Of a DNA stretch of 64,000 bases, positions 1 through 14,300 are shown piece after piece (the stretch's first letter is position 1; each line of letters starts with the position of its first letter). This DNA is from Scatophagus argus (taxonomy: Eukaryota > Chordata > Actinopteri > Scatophagidae). Position numbers and translations under genes: made by a program. The notes under the pieces are model-generated. The model had not been told where the DNA came from, made no database searches, and was given only the letters and a program-made list of their open reading frames with translations. The DNA is taken from the NCBI RefSeq assembly GCF_020382885.2, contig NC_058496.1, positions 67,001-131,000 of the forward strand, written 5' to 3'.

Positions 1-2354
1 CCACCTGAAAGATTCTGCACACTGGTTGGTTATATACACCTGAAGACACACAGAGAAACATGTCCATTATGAGTTATTTTGAGATTTTATTTGAGATGAT
101 GTCTGACTGCTCATCTCAAGTTGTTAACAGTGATTTTCTGTCAAATTTCAGTCCAGTTGTCTTCAAGATGTCCAGACTCTGTAAGTGTTCAGGTCAGCAT
201 TGTTTTCAAGTAGTTCAGCAGTTCAGGTGTGCTGTCACTCATTTTCTCTTTAGTCACTTCAATCTGAGGACGTTCAGTTGCCAACAGCAGATCATTCAGT
301 CTGTTTTTGCAGCAGCTGCACATGAGAGACGTGAAGAACAGTCGCAGTAAAACAGGAAGTCTGATGATGTACAATACAACCTCCACTGTTCAGACAATAA
401 AATTTCTTCTTTATTCAGGACAATACAGTAAACAGTATTTCACATAAAAATAATAAAGTCTGTCCCAATCAATTGTCTCATGACCCTTCACATTTATTTT
501 GTAACCTCCTGGAGGGTCCTGACCAACAACACACACACATTTCCTGCTGTCTGTCTAATTGTTCCTTTGGGAAACTGAAGTTGTTTCTGAATTATTGATA
601 AATGTAGGAAATGTCATGAACAAAAATTAAATGTCAATAATTAACTAATAGGATTTCCCAGAAGACAAACAGAACAACGATCTTTAAAGAGCACCTTAAC
701 GTGTTGTTTCAGCTGCAGCAGGTCTTCTTCACGTGAAACCAAAAGATATTTCTAAGACATTAACACAGTCTCAACACAATCAGTCAGTTTCCATCTAAAC
801 TTATTTGCTGCAGCAGGTTTGTTTAATATAAATATCACTTCAGGCAAACAGAGCTCATTGTCAATTTGTTTCCTGTCTGCTGTATCTTGTTTGTAATGTT
901 GAAGTGTTGGCTTAGAAGTAACTAACTTCTAACTGATGTATAGACTTGTTTGTATAATTGGTGGCAGTCACTTAGAGTCAGCAGTTAAATCCTTAGCTGT
1001 AGATTAGTTGAATCTGTACTGCGACAGTTGGCAGCTGCAGCTGAAGTCAAAGGATAAGCCTCTGACACACTGATCAGATTAACATCAGTGTTAATCCATC
1101 ACACACTGTATGTCAGTGGGACACACACACGCTCTTCAGTACACTGAGGCGTTCACTTGTCCACATGAAGCAGCTGGAGATTGAATATTGGCAGCAGATG
1201 ATATTCGCAAACTCCTGAAGCGACTCTTAGACCAACTAGATCCACCACAGACCTTCTTTTGATTGTTTCTCTGACATTTTATTGGGCTTTCTATTTGTCA
1301 GTGAATATAATTCACAGGTCAAAGTTCACCAAAGTCTAACTTGAGCATTCACATGGATTAATCTCTCCTCTTTTCAACAGTTCTATTTGAATTTAGTGAT
1401 TGTGATTTGGTGTTCAGTTGTGGGGTATTCAGACCTTTTTTCTGTCACTAATATGAGTTTACCTCCCTATATCTCTGACATAAGGGAGGTACCTTTTAAC
1501 TAACAAAGGTCATAGACCCTGTTCCTCTGCTGAGTGTTGGCATGATGAGAATAAACCATAACCCTAACCCTAACCCTACACAATCTAAATGTTCTGGTGC
1601 AAATAATATTGGTTTTACTGTTAACACTGAGCTATCTGTCCTTTACCTCTGGATTAGTTACTGATTAGTGAGCAGGACTGATACATAGCAAAAATCATGT
1701 GATTTAAGGATGAAGTATTTTGATTTGTTGAAATGGAAACTGGCAGTTAGGGGTGGTTAGATCTCTGTTTTTGTTTAACGTACAGGCTTAAACTGGTTTA
1801 ATGGTCTGACTCAACTTTCATTTTTCAGGTGTTAGCTCAGCACGACTGGATGGTATTTCACAAAGCAAATGAGTCTGACATTTCCTAGCCCAAACAGGAA
1901 GAGGATTTGTTTTCTCCAGTACCTATTGCTAGCTAACCTCCAGAATAACTGGAGTAACTACAGAAACTACTCAGAAAAACAAAAAAAAAGAGCTATGCTG
2001 ACAGAGGAGGCAAAAAAGACAAAGAGGAAGAGCGAAAGAAACTGAAGTAAAGTACTTTTGGAGTATCGAGACATGAGTTTGATTATTGTAGTGGTATCAA
2101 GGCTCATAAGATCTTGCAGTCTTATCATGATGAACAATTCACACTCGTTACCTTATGTGTGACAGAAGTCTTTGAGTGTTTAGATGCATCATATATGTAC
2201 ATGCTCACAGTTCCTCACTTCGATGCAGCCTTGTGGTAGAAAGACATGTGTCCTACGTACTTACAGATCCAATCAATGGACACAAAACTTACCATCATAT
2301 ATTTTAACATAGAAAATATTCAGCTAAATGATTGAGTTTGTTTGTGTTCTGCAG
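1..2354. other. Upstream intron of ntng2, no gene recognised
   Basis: This stretch precedes the first ntng2 exon visible in the window. Its short open frames have no recognisable domains, no plausible splice pairing and AT-rich non-coding composition. It contains a short interstitial telomere-like run near 1557-1578. The exon carrying the ntng2 start codon and signal peptide must lie upstream of base 1. Confidence 0.6.
1557..1578 (+). repeat. Short interstitial telomere-like repeat (TAACCC)
   Basis: About three and a half consecutive TAACCC units lie in ntng2 intron sequence. A second short run in the opposite orientation lies near 5125-5142. Confidence 0.75.
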
Positions 2355-5300
2355 GAGAACCCATATCTGTGCAGCGATGAATGTGATGCTTCCAGTCCTG
2401 ATCTGTCTCACCCTCCTCAGCTGATGGGAGACAGGGAGAGGGGAGGGCTCATTACCTACTGGCAGACAGTCACATGGTCCAGGTATCCTGAGCCCTTGTT
2501 GGCCAACATCACTCTGTCATGGAACAAAAGTTTGGAGGTGGTCGATGACATCGTCGTCACCTTTGAGTATGGCCGACCAACCAGCATGGTGCTAGAGAAA
2601 TCTCTGGACAAAGGTGATTGGTCAGTGGGGCTTTGAGGGTTGAACACAAGCTACCATTTGGTCACTTTCAGGAGAAACAAAATTTACCCAAGAAGTTCAA
2701 AGATCATCTGACTCCATCTCTTCCTGTTAGCTAAATTTGCTAAAAAGCTCCAGACATGTGCTGCCTGAGTCCATACAGATTATTATGACTTGCAAATCAA
2801 AACGTCACATGACTAGTGGGTGTAGCTCAGCTAACAGTAGTGCCAGCAACCTCCTCTGATTACCTTCTTACAGTAGAACACCAGCCAATGAATATAATAA
2901 TGTGATGCCCAGGTAATACTGGAGTGGTCGCAACAGTGCTGTTAACAAGTTTCAGTTTAAATATGGATCTTCTGTCCATCACGTTAAAGTAGAGTGAGTG
3001 TTAGTCCTGAAAGAGCAGAACAACAACATCCTGCAGGACGTTCACACGTTCTGCTTTTACTGACTCTAGGAACCACAAGCAACCCTGCATCCTGGGAGCA
3101 TAGAGTTCCAGTTGGATAATAAGGTACTTAGAACTTTTTGAGATAAGATGGTGCCTGAGCATTAAGGGCTTTGAATGTGAGGAGAAGAATTTTTAAGTAT
3201 AATCTAACACAGGAGAAATATGATCTCTAATATGAGTTTTTATCCATACATGTGCTGTGACATTCTGGATTAGTTGGAGATTCTTTATGGACTTATTGGG
3301 GCAGTCTGATAACAGGGAGCTGCAGTAGTCAAGCCTGGAGGTAATAAATGTGTGGACGTGGACTAGTTTTTCTGCATCTTTTTGAGGAAGAATGTGCCTA
3401 ATTTTTGCAATGTTGCAAAGGTGAAAGACAGTCCTTGAAATTTGAGCTTTGTGTAAATTTAAGGACATATCCTGATCAAAAATAACTCCCAGATTTCTTA
3501 CAGTGGGTCTGGACGCCAAGGTAATGCCATCCAAGGTAGCTATATCACTAGATAATTTGTTTCTAAGATGTTTAGGGCCCAGAACAAAAGTTTCAGTTTT
3601 GTTAAGTCATCCAGGTTTTTATGTCTTTAAGACACGCCTTAGGTTTGGTTAGCTGATTGGCTTCATCTGGTTTCATTGATAAATATAATTGTCATTGCTT
3701 GCTTGCTTGTCATCTGCGTAACAGTGAAAACTACATAAAGTGTTTCCTTATAATGTCACCAATCGGGAGCATATATAGGGTGAATAATATAATAATATTC
3801 TCCGCTGCTAAAAACAGTTCACACCTTCAGCACATTTGACCATCACCTTCTTCCTGAAGTTTGAACAACAGCTGAAAAAGGACACAGAAGTCCAGTGTGA
3901 AGCAGACTGGGATAAGAAGCAGCTCTGATGTAGCTGTGCTGCTCATATCAGCATGTTAATGGACAAATGTGCAAATTATTCGAAAATTAGTAGATATTAG
4001 ATATATTAGATTATATATTAAAAAAACTTGTATCTCCTCACTCCAAGACTAATGTAGCAGTGATCAGCACTGAGATCACTGAGATCAACAAATGAGACCA
4101 TGTGACCAACGCACACTGCAGCATTAAATAACAAGGCAACTCTGAAGTGAACAAATAACTCAGAGCTCAGTCAGCTTCTGTGTCAGCTCGGTGTCTTTGA
4201 CAGAAATGAACAGAAATATCTTTTCCTAGTACTGATGGTTCATCAGAGAGGCTGCTGGAGACGCAGGCACACAGCACAGCAGAGCTCTCATTTTGTTATT
4301 TACATGAATGGCCTGGCACACAGTATACTGGAGCAAAAGACTGAAAACAGGCTGTCTTTTCTATTTATTCACTCATGATTCAAGAAAATTGATTTTGAAA
4401 AATCAGACTCCTAAGAATCAGAATTAAATTCAAGTGCAGGATTCTCAAAGATTTACACTTTTCACGTCATAATTGCTACAGGCTTATTCCAGATGCTCGT
4501 AGCAGGGATGGCGAAGCCTAACAGACTACAAAGTGTCCTTCTCCTCCTCCTGGATGGTGAATGCACACATTTCAAGATGTTCTTTGCATGTCTTGAGCCT
4601 AACGGCATCAGTCATCAAGCATCCCATTCAGGGTAGGAGCCCTGCTAGAGAAAGACACCAGGTACACCAGGAAGACTGAAGGACCAGATGGAGCCTGTAC
4701 TGACCAGCTGGCATCAGTGTTCACAGAGACCTTCAACCTCTGTGGCACAGTCTGCGTCATTTCCACATGTTTTAAACTTGTCCTAAATAAACCTCATCTG
4801 CCTCTTTTAACACAGTCATCTCCTGCAGTTTTGTCACAAAGTTTGAAGGCCTAATAATTGTGTCTTCAACTTACTGATTGCCAGGCCACAGGCAATGTGT
4901 GTTTCCAGCCATACCTCACCATTAACCATCAGCATGGGAGCCCCCAGTGTGTCCTGAGCTCCTGAGTGCCCTTGACTGAGTTCACTATTGTCATTAATTT
5001 CTCTGACAAAGAAAGCATTGTAATGGGCCTGATCTGAGATAATGTCAACCTGGAGAGAATGTCAATCTAGAGGTATTGAGTGACTCACTACTAATAAATG
5101 CATGGACTGCTCTGCATCTTTCTGGGTTAGGGTTAGGGTTCTTTCTGACTCAGAAAAATGTCTAACTTTTGCAATATTGTGGAAGTGAAAGAATGCAGTC
5201 TTTGAAATATGTGTTAAAGGACATGTCCTGGTCAAAGATAACACCTAGATTCCTTACAGTGGGGCTGTACGCCAAGGTGATGCCATCCAAGGTAGCTATA

Positions 5301-8300
5301 GCACTAAATAATTTGTTTCTAAGATGTTTAGGGCCCAGAACAATGACTTCAGTTTTGTCTGAGTTTAGAAGTAGAAAATTGCAAGTCAACCAGGTTTTTA
5401 TGTCTTTAAGACATGCCTGAAGTTTGACTAGCTGATTTGTTTCTTCTGGTTTCATTGACAAGTACAAGTGTGTGATCTGCATAACCGTGAAAATGTATGG
5501 AATGTTTCCTAATAATATCACCGATGGGGAGCATATAAAGGGTGAACAGTATTGGCCCAAGCACAGAACCTTGGGGAACTGAGTAAGTACGATGCATCAT
5601 TAACATGAACAAATTGAGATTGATCTGAAAAATAGAACTGAAACCAGCTTAATGTGGTTCCTTTAATGCCAATTAGGTGTTTCAGTCTGTGTAATAAGAT
5701 GGAATGGTCAATGGTGTCAAAAGCAGCACAAAGCTCTAACAGTGCAAAGACATAGATGAGTCCTACGTCTGATGCAAGTAGAAGGTCATTTGTGACTTTT
5801 ACCAATGTCGTCTCTATGATGAGCTCTAAAGCCAGATTGAAAATCTCAAATAAACTATTACTATGTAGAAAGTCATGCAGCTGATTGATGACTGTTCTCT
5901 CAAGGATCTTGGAGAGAAATGGAAGGAATATTAGGTTAGATATTTTAAGTTGGAGTTGTTCCCCTTCTGGTTGTGGGAGGTTGTTCTTCTTGATGGCAGA
6001 TTCTATGGCTGTTATGAGGTCAACAGTTGCTAGTTGTTTCGGTGTTTTGCCAAAATTGAGTCCCTTGGCCAGGGTGGGTGAAAGCCCTGTCAGAAAGATT
6101 TCTGAACCAAGTGTTCTGATAGTCCATTGAGGTGTGTTATTCCTGTGTGGTTCAGTTGACATTGATGGTGAAGTCAGAAGATCCCAGTTACGGATCCAGT
6201 CTTTGGTTCCCTCCAGCCTGTCACCATCTGTTGTGGTCTTGTCAAATCAAGTTTATTTGGAATGTCCATCATCAAATAGAGTATTTGAAAGAACCTTAGA
6301 GACCCCTAACATCAGCCTGCCCCACAGAGAACAGTACCAGACCCAGTGCTGATCCAAGAGGGATGTCAGAAGTGGGAAGCCCAATAGCCTCTAACTAAGG
6401 CTGTTAATACTGTAAGAAGGTTTTGGTGGCACTTTTCTTTATCCAATAACAGAAATGGCATATTCTGAACAGAGTGGAATTTTTTTCAATTTGTGATATT
6501 GAACTCCATAAATAAAACTAACTGATGTCACTGTTTAGTAATGAGTGTTAATAACTGGTAATAGAAGGAAAATAACTGTTATTGATCAGTGTTTGTGTTT
6601 CAGGTGTAACATGGCAGCCATATCAGTACTACGCCGATGATTGTCTAGAGGCCTTCGGTATGTCTCCTAAACAGGTCTCTGATTTAGCACCGAGTAACTT
6701 AACCCGGGTTATCTGTACTGAGCAGTACTCTCGCTGGGTGGGTGCAAAGGTGGGTAACTTGACCTGATGCTGGTGATACTGCAGTCATAATACTACTGAT
6801 ACACACTATGCACAGGGAGATTTTTCTGCAGGTCGAAATCCATCATCTATGCCGAGATTTTACAACAGTAATTTACTTGTACTAAATTATTTTAAAAACA
6901 TGAAATAAAAAATGAGCAATAAGAGTGTTTGATGAATAAAGAAGGTGTACTACACTTGACCAATGGTTGAGGAGCTTGTTAAGTGACGGTGAGTGTTTAT
7001 TCGATAGGAAGAGAAGACTGTGGTGTTTGAGGTGCGTGCCCGATTTGGGGTATTTGCGGGTCCAAAGTTGATTAACATGGACACCCTGTACACCCGGATG
7101 GAGACCATGAAGGGTCTGAGAGACTTCTTCACCTTCACCAACCTCCGTCTGCGACTCCTTCGCCCAGCACTGGGAGGGACCTATGTTCAGAGAGACAACC
7201 TTTTGAAATATTTCTATGCTATCTCCAACATCGATGTACCTGCCAGGTAACTAACATCTACACCTGCTGAATACCAGCTACACTTGTGAGAAACCAACTA
7301 CACCCTTAACAGCCAGTTACACCTGCTAACAAACTAACTAACTACTGATTTCAACTAGCTAATGACAACCAGCTACAATGAGCCAATATCTAAATACATC
7401 CACAGACCGGTTACATCTAAAAATAACTAACTGTATGTACCAACTACACTTCTACAACTACACTGAAGTACTCCACCAGGTAACTAACTTTTTATGTGCA
7501 GAGAGAAAACCTTGCTTTCTTCTTCTTGAGGTTGCCATCTTATTCTCTTGTGTGGATGTGTGGAATGTGATTTTGTTGGTAGTCTGTAGTTAAAGGCAGA
7601 TGTCAGCACATCTGGACCAAAGGTTTAGGAGAAGAGTTTGAAGGAAATGTTAGGAGTAAAAGCAGGTTTGCAAAACATTCTGATATCCTAAAGGTGTGAG
7701 AAGAAGCATTTCAGACTTCCTCACCACATTTGATGAGGAAGAGGTCAAGAGGTTTTTATCGTCATTTCAGCTGTTCACAGTAACAGTGAAATGAGACAGT
7801 GTTCCTCCAGGGACCAGGTACTAGACTAGCCTCTGAGTATTGAATAGAAAAGAAGTTACAGCAGGATGTGATTGTGTTTCTGTATGTGTGTTTTGTGCAG
7901 GTGTAAGTGTAACCTGCATGCATCTCAGTGTGCGTTACGTGATGCAACACTACAGTGTGAATGTGACCACAACACAAGTGGACAGGATTGTCAGCGCTGC
8001 AGCCAAGGGCTCAAATCGGGGAGCTGGAAACCAGGATCTTACCTGCCTCTGCCCAAAGGCACCGCCAACACCTGTATGTACTTGAACACACACTGCTTGC
8101 TCTCCTATTGTGTCTTCTTCTTACTTCTTCTTGTGATGTATACTCTCTGACATCTGTACAGTTTGTTTTCATCTGCTGAAGGAGGAACGTTTCTCTGAGC
8201 TCACAGTTTAATACACACATGTATGATATCACAGCTGTTAGAAGGCAATCAGGGTCCAGTATGAAACTGTGGCAACCACAAACTCTGAGAATGGACTTTA

Positions 8301-11300
8301 CAGACACACAAGACACATCTTGTTTCCAAATGTTAACTTTAGAAATGAAACATATTTACAGATTCAGAGATTCAGGAGTTTTAATGAAAAAGCAGGATGA
8401 GTTTTAATTAGTTAACTGACACAATATTGTTCCTAGCATTAAGTCCTTATGTGTAACCTCCTGAGGAGGTTTTTAATGTTTTGTCTGCAACACAACACAC
8501 ACACAGTTTGTGTATCCTACACACTTTAAATTTCACCTGTCGTCTTTTTCAGGTGAAGCAACAGAAACAGCAGCCAGTAAGTAAAGTTCACCTATTTACC
8601 TGTCTGCTCATGTGTTTGTCTTTCTGTTAGTTCACTTGTTCACCTGTCTGTCTGCTCACCTGTGTCTCCATAATCACACAGAAAACTATTGTGGTCAGTG
8701 TTGCATCATGGGATACGACTCTACTATCAATCCTTCCAGCTATTATTTTTTATTAAACTTTTATATTTTTCTGAATGGCAGAGTTTGGACATTTCAAAGT
8801 TTTCTGACACAATATTTTTTCATAAACATCACAACTAACCTCATATTGGCAACAAACCAATGAAAACAAAGCTCCACTTCTCTCTCACCTTAAAATATAT
8901 GTGACCACTCAGGTTAACACACCAACAGATGGTGTGTGTGTTTAATCTGTGTTAATCTGTTGTTTGAACACACACATGCTCACACACACACACATACAAG
9001 GTCCTGTCAAGTAGAAATCTTTAAGTTATTGTTTTGTCAAGATCAAAGAAAGTAAGCAAAATTTGAAATTTAGATTTAATTTAATCAAAAATTTCTAAAC
9101 ACAGAACAAACATTTACGCTCCATTTACAAATTGTAAGCTTTGTGAAATGCATATGATTAACACAGTGAACCATTTTCTGCCACTATCATTTTCTGTTCT
9201 TCCGTTTTCCTATTGGTAAATGTTAGCGGATTTGTATGAGGACCGGGTCTAGTTAGAGTCCTGGACCTGTCAGATACACCATGATACATCAGATGTTCCT
9301 GAGACAGTTTGAAGTATAAAAGCTTCAGTGTTAAATACGCTCAGCATCATTTTCTAACAAAGGAATCCACTGAAATCCTACCAGATGCAACAATGATCAG
9401 AACAATAATTTGGTAGAACAATAGAACAAATAGAAGAGTAGCACGATCTGAAAAGTGAGGAGATGCGATAGTGACTGAATCCACACAACTCTGCTATTGA
9501 TATTTAGCTGATCAAACTTGAATATTCATTTGATGATGTGAACATGTGGATCTAAACAAGGAAAAGTGAAGCAGTGTGTGGATTTGAGTCCAGTAAAGGT
9601 CCCTGCAGAACAAAATTTGGTCTTTCCACATTATTACAACCTGGTGATTGGTTGGTGGAGTTTCAGTGGCTCTGAGCTGGAAAAGTAATGGCAGTGGTAG
9701 ACTCCAAAATAAATGTTATTTTGAGTATTTAGGTATCCCCACATGGGTAAAAACTAATTTCACCACAGAGAACAGACACAGGAATAGTGGTGTTGGTGTG
9801 TGTGTCAGTTATACACCTTTTTAATCTTCAGGTTAGATGGACAGACAGAACAGGTATTTATCAGTATTTATCATAGTTTATATAAGGAGATACAACTGCA
9901 CGAAACTAACCTCAGTTAGTCGGAGGCTTAGATTTAGTTAGATCTCTGGCCGTGTTCACTGGGAGGACAGTCACTTATCAGCAGGCAGGCAGATCAGCCA
10001 GAACATATCACAGGACAGTGGAAAATATTTTCTCCATGAACTATGATCCAGTTTCACCAAAATCACTGAGTAATGAATTAAGTTGTAAAGTTGTATTTTT
10101 GTAGGCCAATCAGTGATGTCTGACTTCCTGAAACACAAAAAGTTCAGGTCTGACAAAGAGCGGTTCAAAAGCCTCTAATGAATGACAACAATGACATGTA
10201 CGTCGGCCGGATTGGCATTACTGGGGCCTCACCCTGGAGCCAGGCCTGGGGTTGGGGCTTGCAGGCAAGCGTCTGGTGGCCTGGTCTCTGCCCAAGGGAC
10301 CGCCCGGGTACAGCCAGAATAAGTGACATGGGCCCACTCTCCCGTAGGCCCATCACCCGCGGAAGGGTTCAGAAGGGGCCGGTGCAATGTGGTTGGGGCA
10401 GCAGCTGTGAATGGGGGCCCCGGCAACCCAAACCCTGGACAAAAACTCTGGCTTTGGGGACATGGAATGTCAACCTCACTGGGGGGGGGGGGAGAACCTG
10501 AGCCAGTGCAGGAAATTGGGCAACACCAGCTAGAGATAGTCGGGCTCACTTCCATACACAGCCGGGGCTCTGGAACCCAACTCCTGTAGAGAGGCTGGAC
10601 TCTCTTCTACTCCGGAGTCACCCATGGTGTGAGGTAGCGAGCTGGTGTGGGCTTGCTTATAGTCCCCAGCTCAGCTGCCATGTGTTGGAATTCTCCCTGG
10701 TGAACAAGAGTGTCGCTTCCCTGCACCTTCGGGTCAGGGATAGGCCTCTCACTGTTGTCTTGGCCTATGGACCGAACAGCAGTGCAGAGTACCCGGCTTT
10801 CTTGGAGTCCCTTGGAAGGGTGCTGAAAGGTGCTCTGACTGGGGACTCGATAGTTCTACTGGGGGACTTCAATGCCCACATGGGCTACGACAGTGACACC
10901 TGGAGGGGCGTAATTGGAAGGAACAGCCTCCCCAATCCGAACCAGAGTGGTGTTCTGTTGTTGGACTTCTGTGCTAGTCACAGCTTGTCCACAACGAACA
11001 CCATGTTCATGCATAAGGGTGTCCATCAGTACACGTGGCATCAGGACATCCTAGCTCGGAGGTCAATGATTGACTTCGTGGTTGTGTCATCTGGCCTTCA
11101 GCCATATGTTCTGAACACTCAGGTGAAGAGAGGGGCTGAGCTGTCAACTGATCACCACCTGGTGGTGAGCTGGATCCACTGGAGGAGGAGGAAACTGAAC
11201 AGACTTGGCAGATCCAAACGCATTGTGAGGGTCTGCTAGGAACGTCTGGAGGAAGCCTCCATCAGAGGGGTCTTTAACTCACACCTCTGGGAGAACTCTG

Positions 11301-14300
11301 ACCAGATCCTGAGGAAGGCTCGGGACATTGAGTCTGAGTGGACCATGTTCTCCACCTCCATTGTGGAAGCTGCTGCTCAGATATGTGGTTGTAAGGTCTC
11401 TGGTGCCTGTCGTGGCGGCAATCTCCGAACCCTGTGGTGGACACCGGAAGTAAGGGATGCCGTCTAGCTGAAGAAGTCCTATCGAGCCTGGTTGGCTTGT
11501 GGGAGCCCCGAGGCAGCTGACGGGTATTGGAGGGGCAAAGGGATGAGGATCTCCACAATCCTGCTGACGCGTCTTCTGTCATGGAAGCAGAGGCTGGGGA
11601 TTTAGAGGTGTATCCACTCATTACCAAAGCTGAAGTCACTGAGGTAGTTGGGAAGCTCCTCAGTGGCAGAGCACCAGGAGTGGATGAGATCCATCCTGGG
11701 TACCTTAAGGCTCTGGATGTTGTGGGGCTGTTTTGTTAACATAACTCTACAGCATCACGTGGCAATCGGGGACAGTGCCCTTGGACTGGCAGACCGGGGT
11801 GGGTTTTTTGTCCACATGCGTTTTGTGGACTTGGAGAAGGCATTCGACCGTGTGCTCCAGAAGTATGGGGTCTGGGGCCCTTTGCTAAGGGCTGTGTGGT
11901 CTCTGTACTCCCGGAGCAGGAGTCTGGTCCGAATTGCTGGCAGCTGCAGTTCCCAGTGCATGTTGGCTGCCCTTTGTCACTGGTCCTGTTCATTATTTTT
12001 ATGGACAGGATTTCTAGGCGCAGCCAGGGACCGGAGGGTGTCTGGTTTGGGAAGGTCGGGGCGTCAGCATGCGCTGGGGAGGTTTGCAGCCGAATGCAAA
12101 GTGGCTGGGATGAGAGTAAGCACCTCCAAATCTAAGTTTTCGACCAGAAAAAGGTGGTCTGCCCCCTCCAGGTTGGATGAGAGTTCCTGCCTCAAATGGA
12201 GGAGTTTAAGTTTCTCTAGGTCTTGTTCACGAGTGAGGGAAGATAGGAGCGTGAGATTGACAAGCGAATCGGTCTGTCACGGTCAAGAGAGAGCTGAGCC
12301 GTAAGGTGAAGGTCTCAATTTACCAGTCAATCTACGTTCCTACCCTCACCTGTGGTCATGAACTTTGGGTCATGACCGAAAGAACGAGATCTCAGATGCA
12401 AGTGGGTGAAATGAGCTTCCTCCGCAGGGTGGTGGGGCGCTCCCTGAGGGATAGGGTGAGGAGCTCTGTCACCTCGGAGGAGGTCGGAGTAGAGCCGCTG
12501 CTCCTCCACATCGAAAGGAGGCAGTTGAGATGGCTTGGGCACCTGTTTCGGATGCCCCCTGGACACCTTCCTGGGGAGGTGTTCCAGGCATGCCCCACTG
12601 GGAGGAGGCCCCAAGGAAGACCCAGGACACGCAGGGGGGACTGTGTCCCTCGGCTGGCCTGGAAATGCCTTGGGGTCCGCCTGGAAGACCTGAAGAAAAT
12701 GTCTGGGGAGAGGGAAGTCTGGGCATCCCTGCTCAAGCTACTGCCCCTGTGACTCGGTTCCGGATAAAGCGGAAGAAGATGGATGGATGGATGCTAAGAG
12801 TTGAAGGTTGAGGGAAGAGTGTATGTCATGTTGTTATTGGTTTGTATTTTTTTCAGCATGATTTAAAATAGTCCAACTGACACCTTTAATATCTCATGAC
12901 CTCACAGCTCATCTGATTTATTTTGGAGTCTATTGTTGCCTGAGAGTCTGGATAGGGGTTCTGGGATTCCTCTAATTCACATTTGATTAAACTGAAAAGC
13001 TCTCAGTGTTTAATGTTCTGCAGAGTTCTGTCAGTATCTGTACAGAACAGAAAGCTGAGCTTCACTAAAGAGACGTAACTCTTCTTCTCTGACAGCGGCT
13101 GCGGACTCTAACTCAGCAGCACCTGACAGACCCTCTGCCTCACCAGATGGAGTGACTGACATTACTACTACCAAGACTAGTAGTACTGATCGCTCTACTA
13201 CTGCAGCTATTACTGACAGTATTTTAAGTACTGAAACTATTACGACTGACATTACTGTAAGTGATGTTACTGCCCCTAGTGAAAATACTACTTATATAAT
13301 TGACTGTACCTCTTTCGATAGTATCACTTCTACTGATACTGTTGCTATGACTGGCACTACTACTACCATTACTGTTGACCTTACTGCTAATACAGACAAT
13401 ACCATGACTATTTTTATGGACTCAATGACTCCTGATGCAGCTTCTATAAGCACAGCAAGTCCTCTTACTGTCACAGATACAGCAAGTACTTCTACTACCA
13501 CTTACACCTGGAGTGTTATGACTGTAGAAACAGCTAGCAGCAGTGATATTACCACTGTATTTGATACTGACAATGGTCTTGCTATCAGTACTACTGAAAT
13601 GACTGATACTAGATCTACAAGTTACTTTATTAGTACTGGTGATGCTAGTGGCTTTTCTAAAGCTGGTTTAGATTCTACTACTACAAGAGCTGGCATAAGT
13701 ACTACAGTTTTTACTTCTGTCAGTAGCATTGGTAGTACTACAGGTTCTGATGCATTTCCAGACTTTAGTGATACAGAAGGACCTACAGCGGACACAGCTC
13801 CATCCAGCAGCTCAGCTCTGGACCCTAGAGACACTCTGTACAAATCAGCTCCCGCAGTAACAGACACCTCCATTACCAGCTCTTCTCCCATCACTACCAA
13901 CATCCTCAATATCCCAGGCCGCAGTACTGACTCTGAGGTGTCTGTTTCTGACCCAGTGACTCCACCTTCTGACACCACTTCATCAGACAGCACAGACACA
14001 GCCATTTCTGGGAGTGATCCTATCAATCTCATCACCAGTGCTACCCTATCTGCTGATGGTACTACAGCATCAACTGGAGCACCAACTACAGCAACCATCC
14101 TAGAAATAACCCCAACCAGTGATGGAGCTCCATCTGGAGACACTCCATCCACTGGGGCAGCTCTGACCAATCAGACTGGAGAGTTTTCATTTACAGCAGG
14201 AACTGACACAACCTTTCCTGTACCTCCTCCTGATGTGCCCCCTCCTGATGTACCTTGGGAAATACAACTTCCTCCGGATATATTTCTACCTGATGAAACT

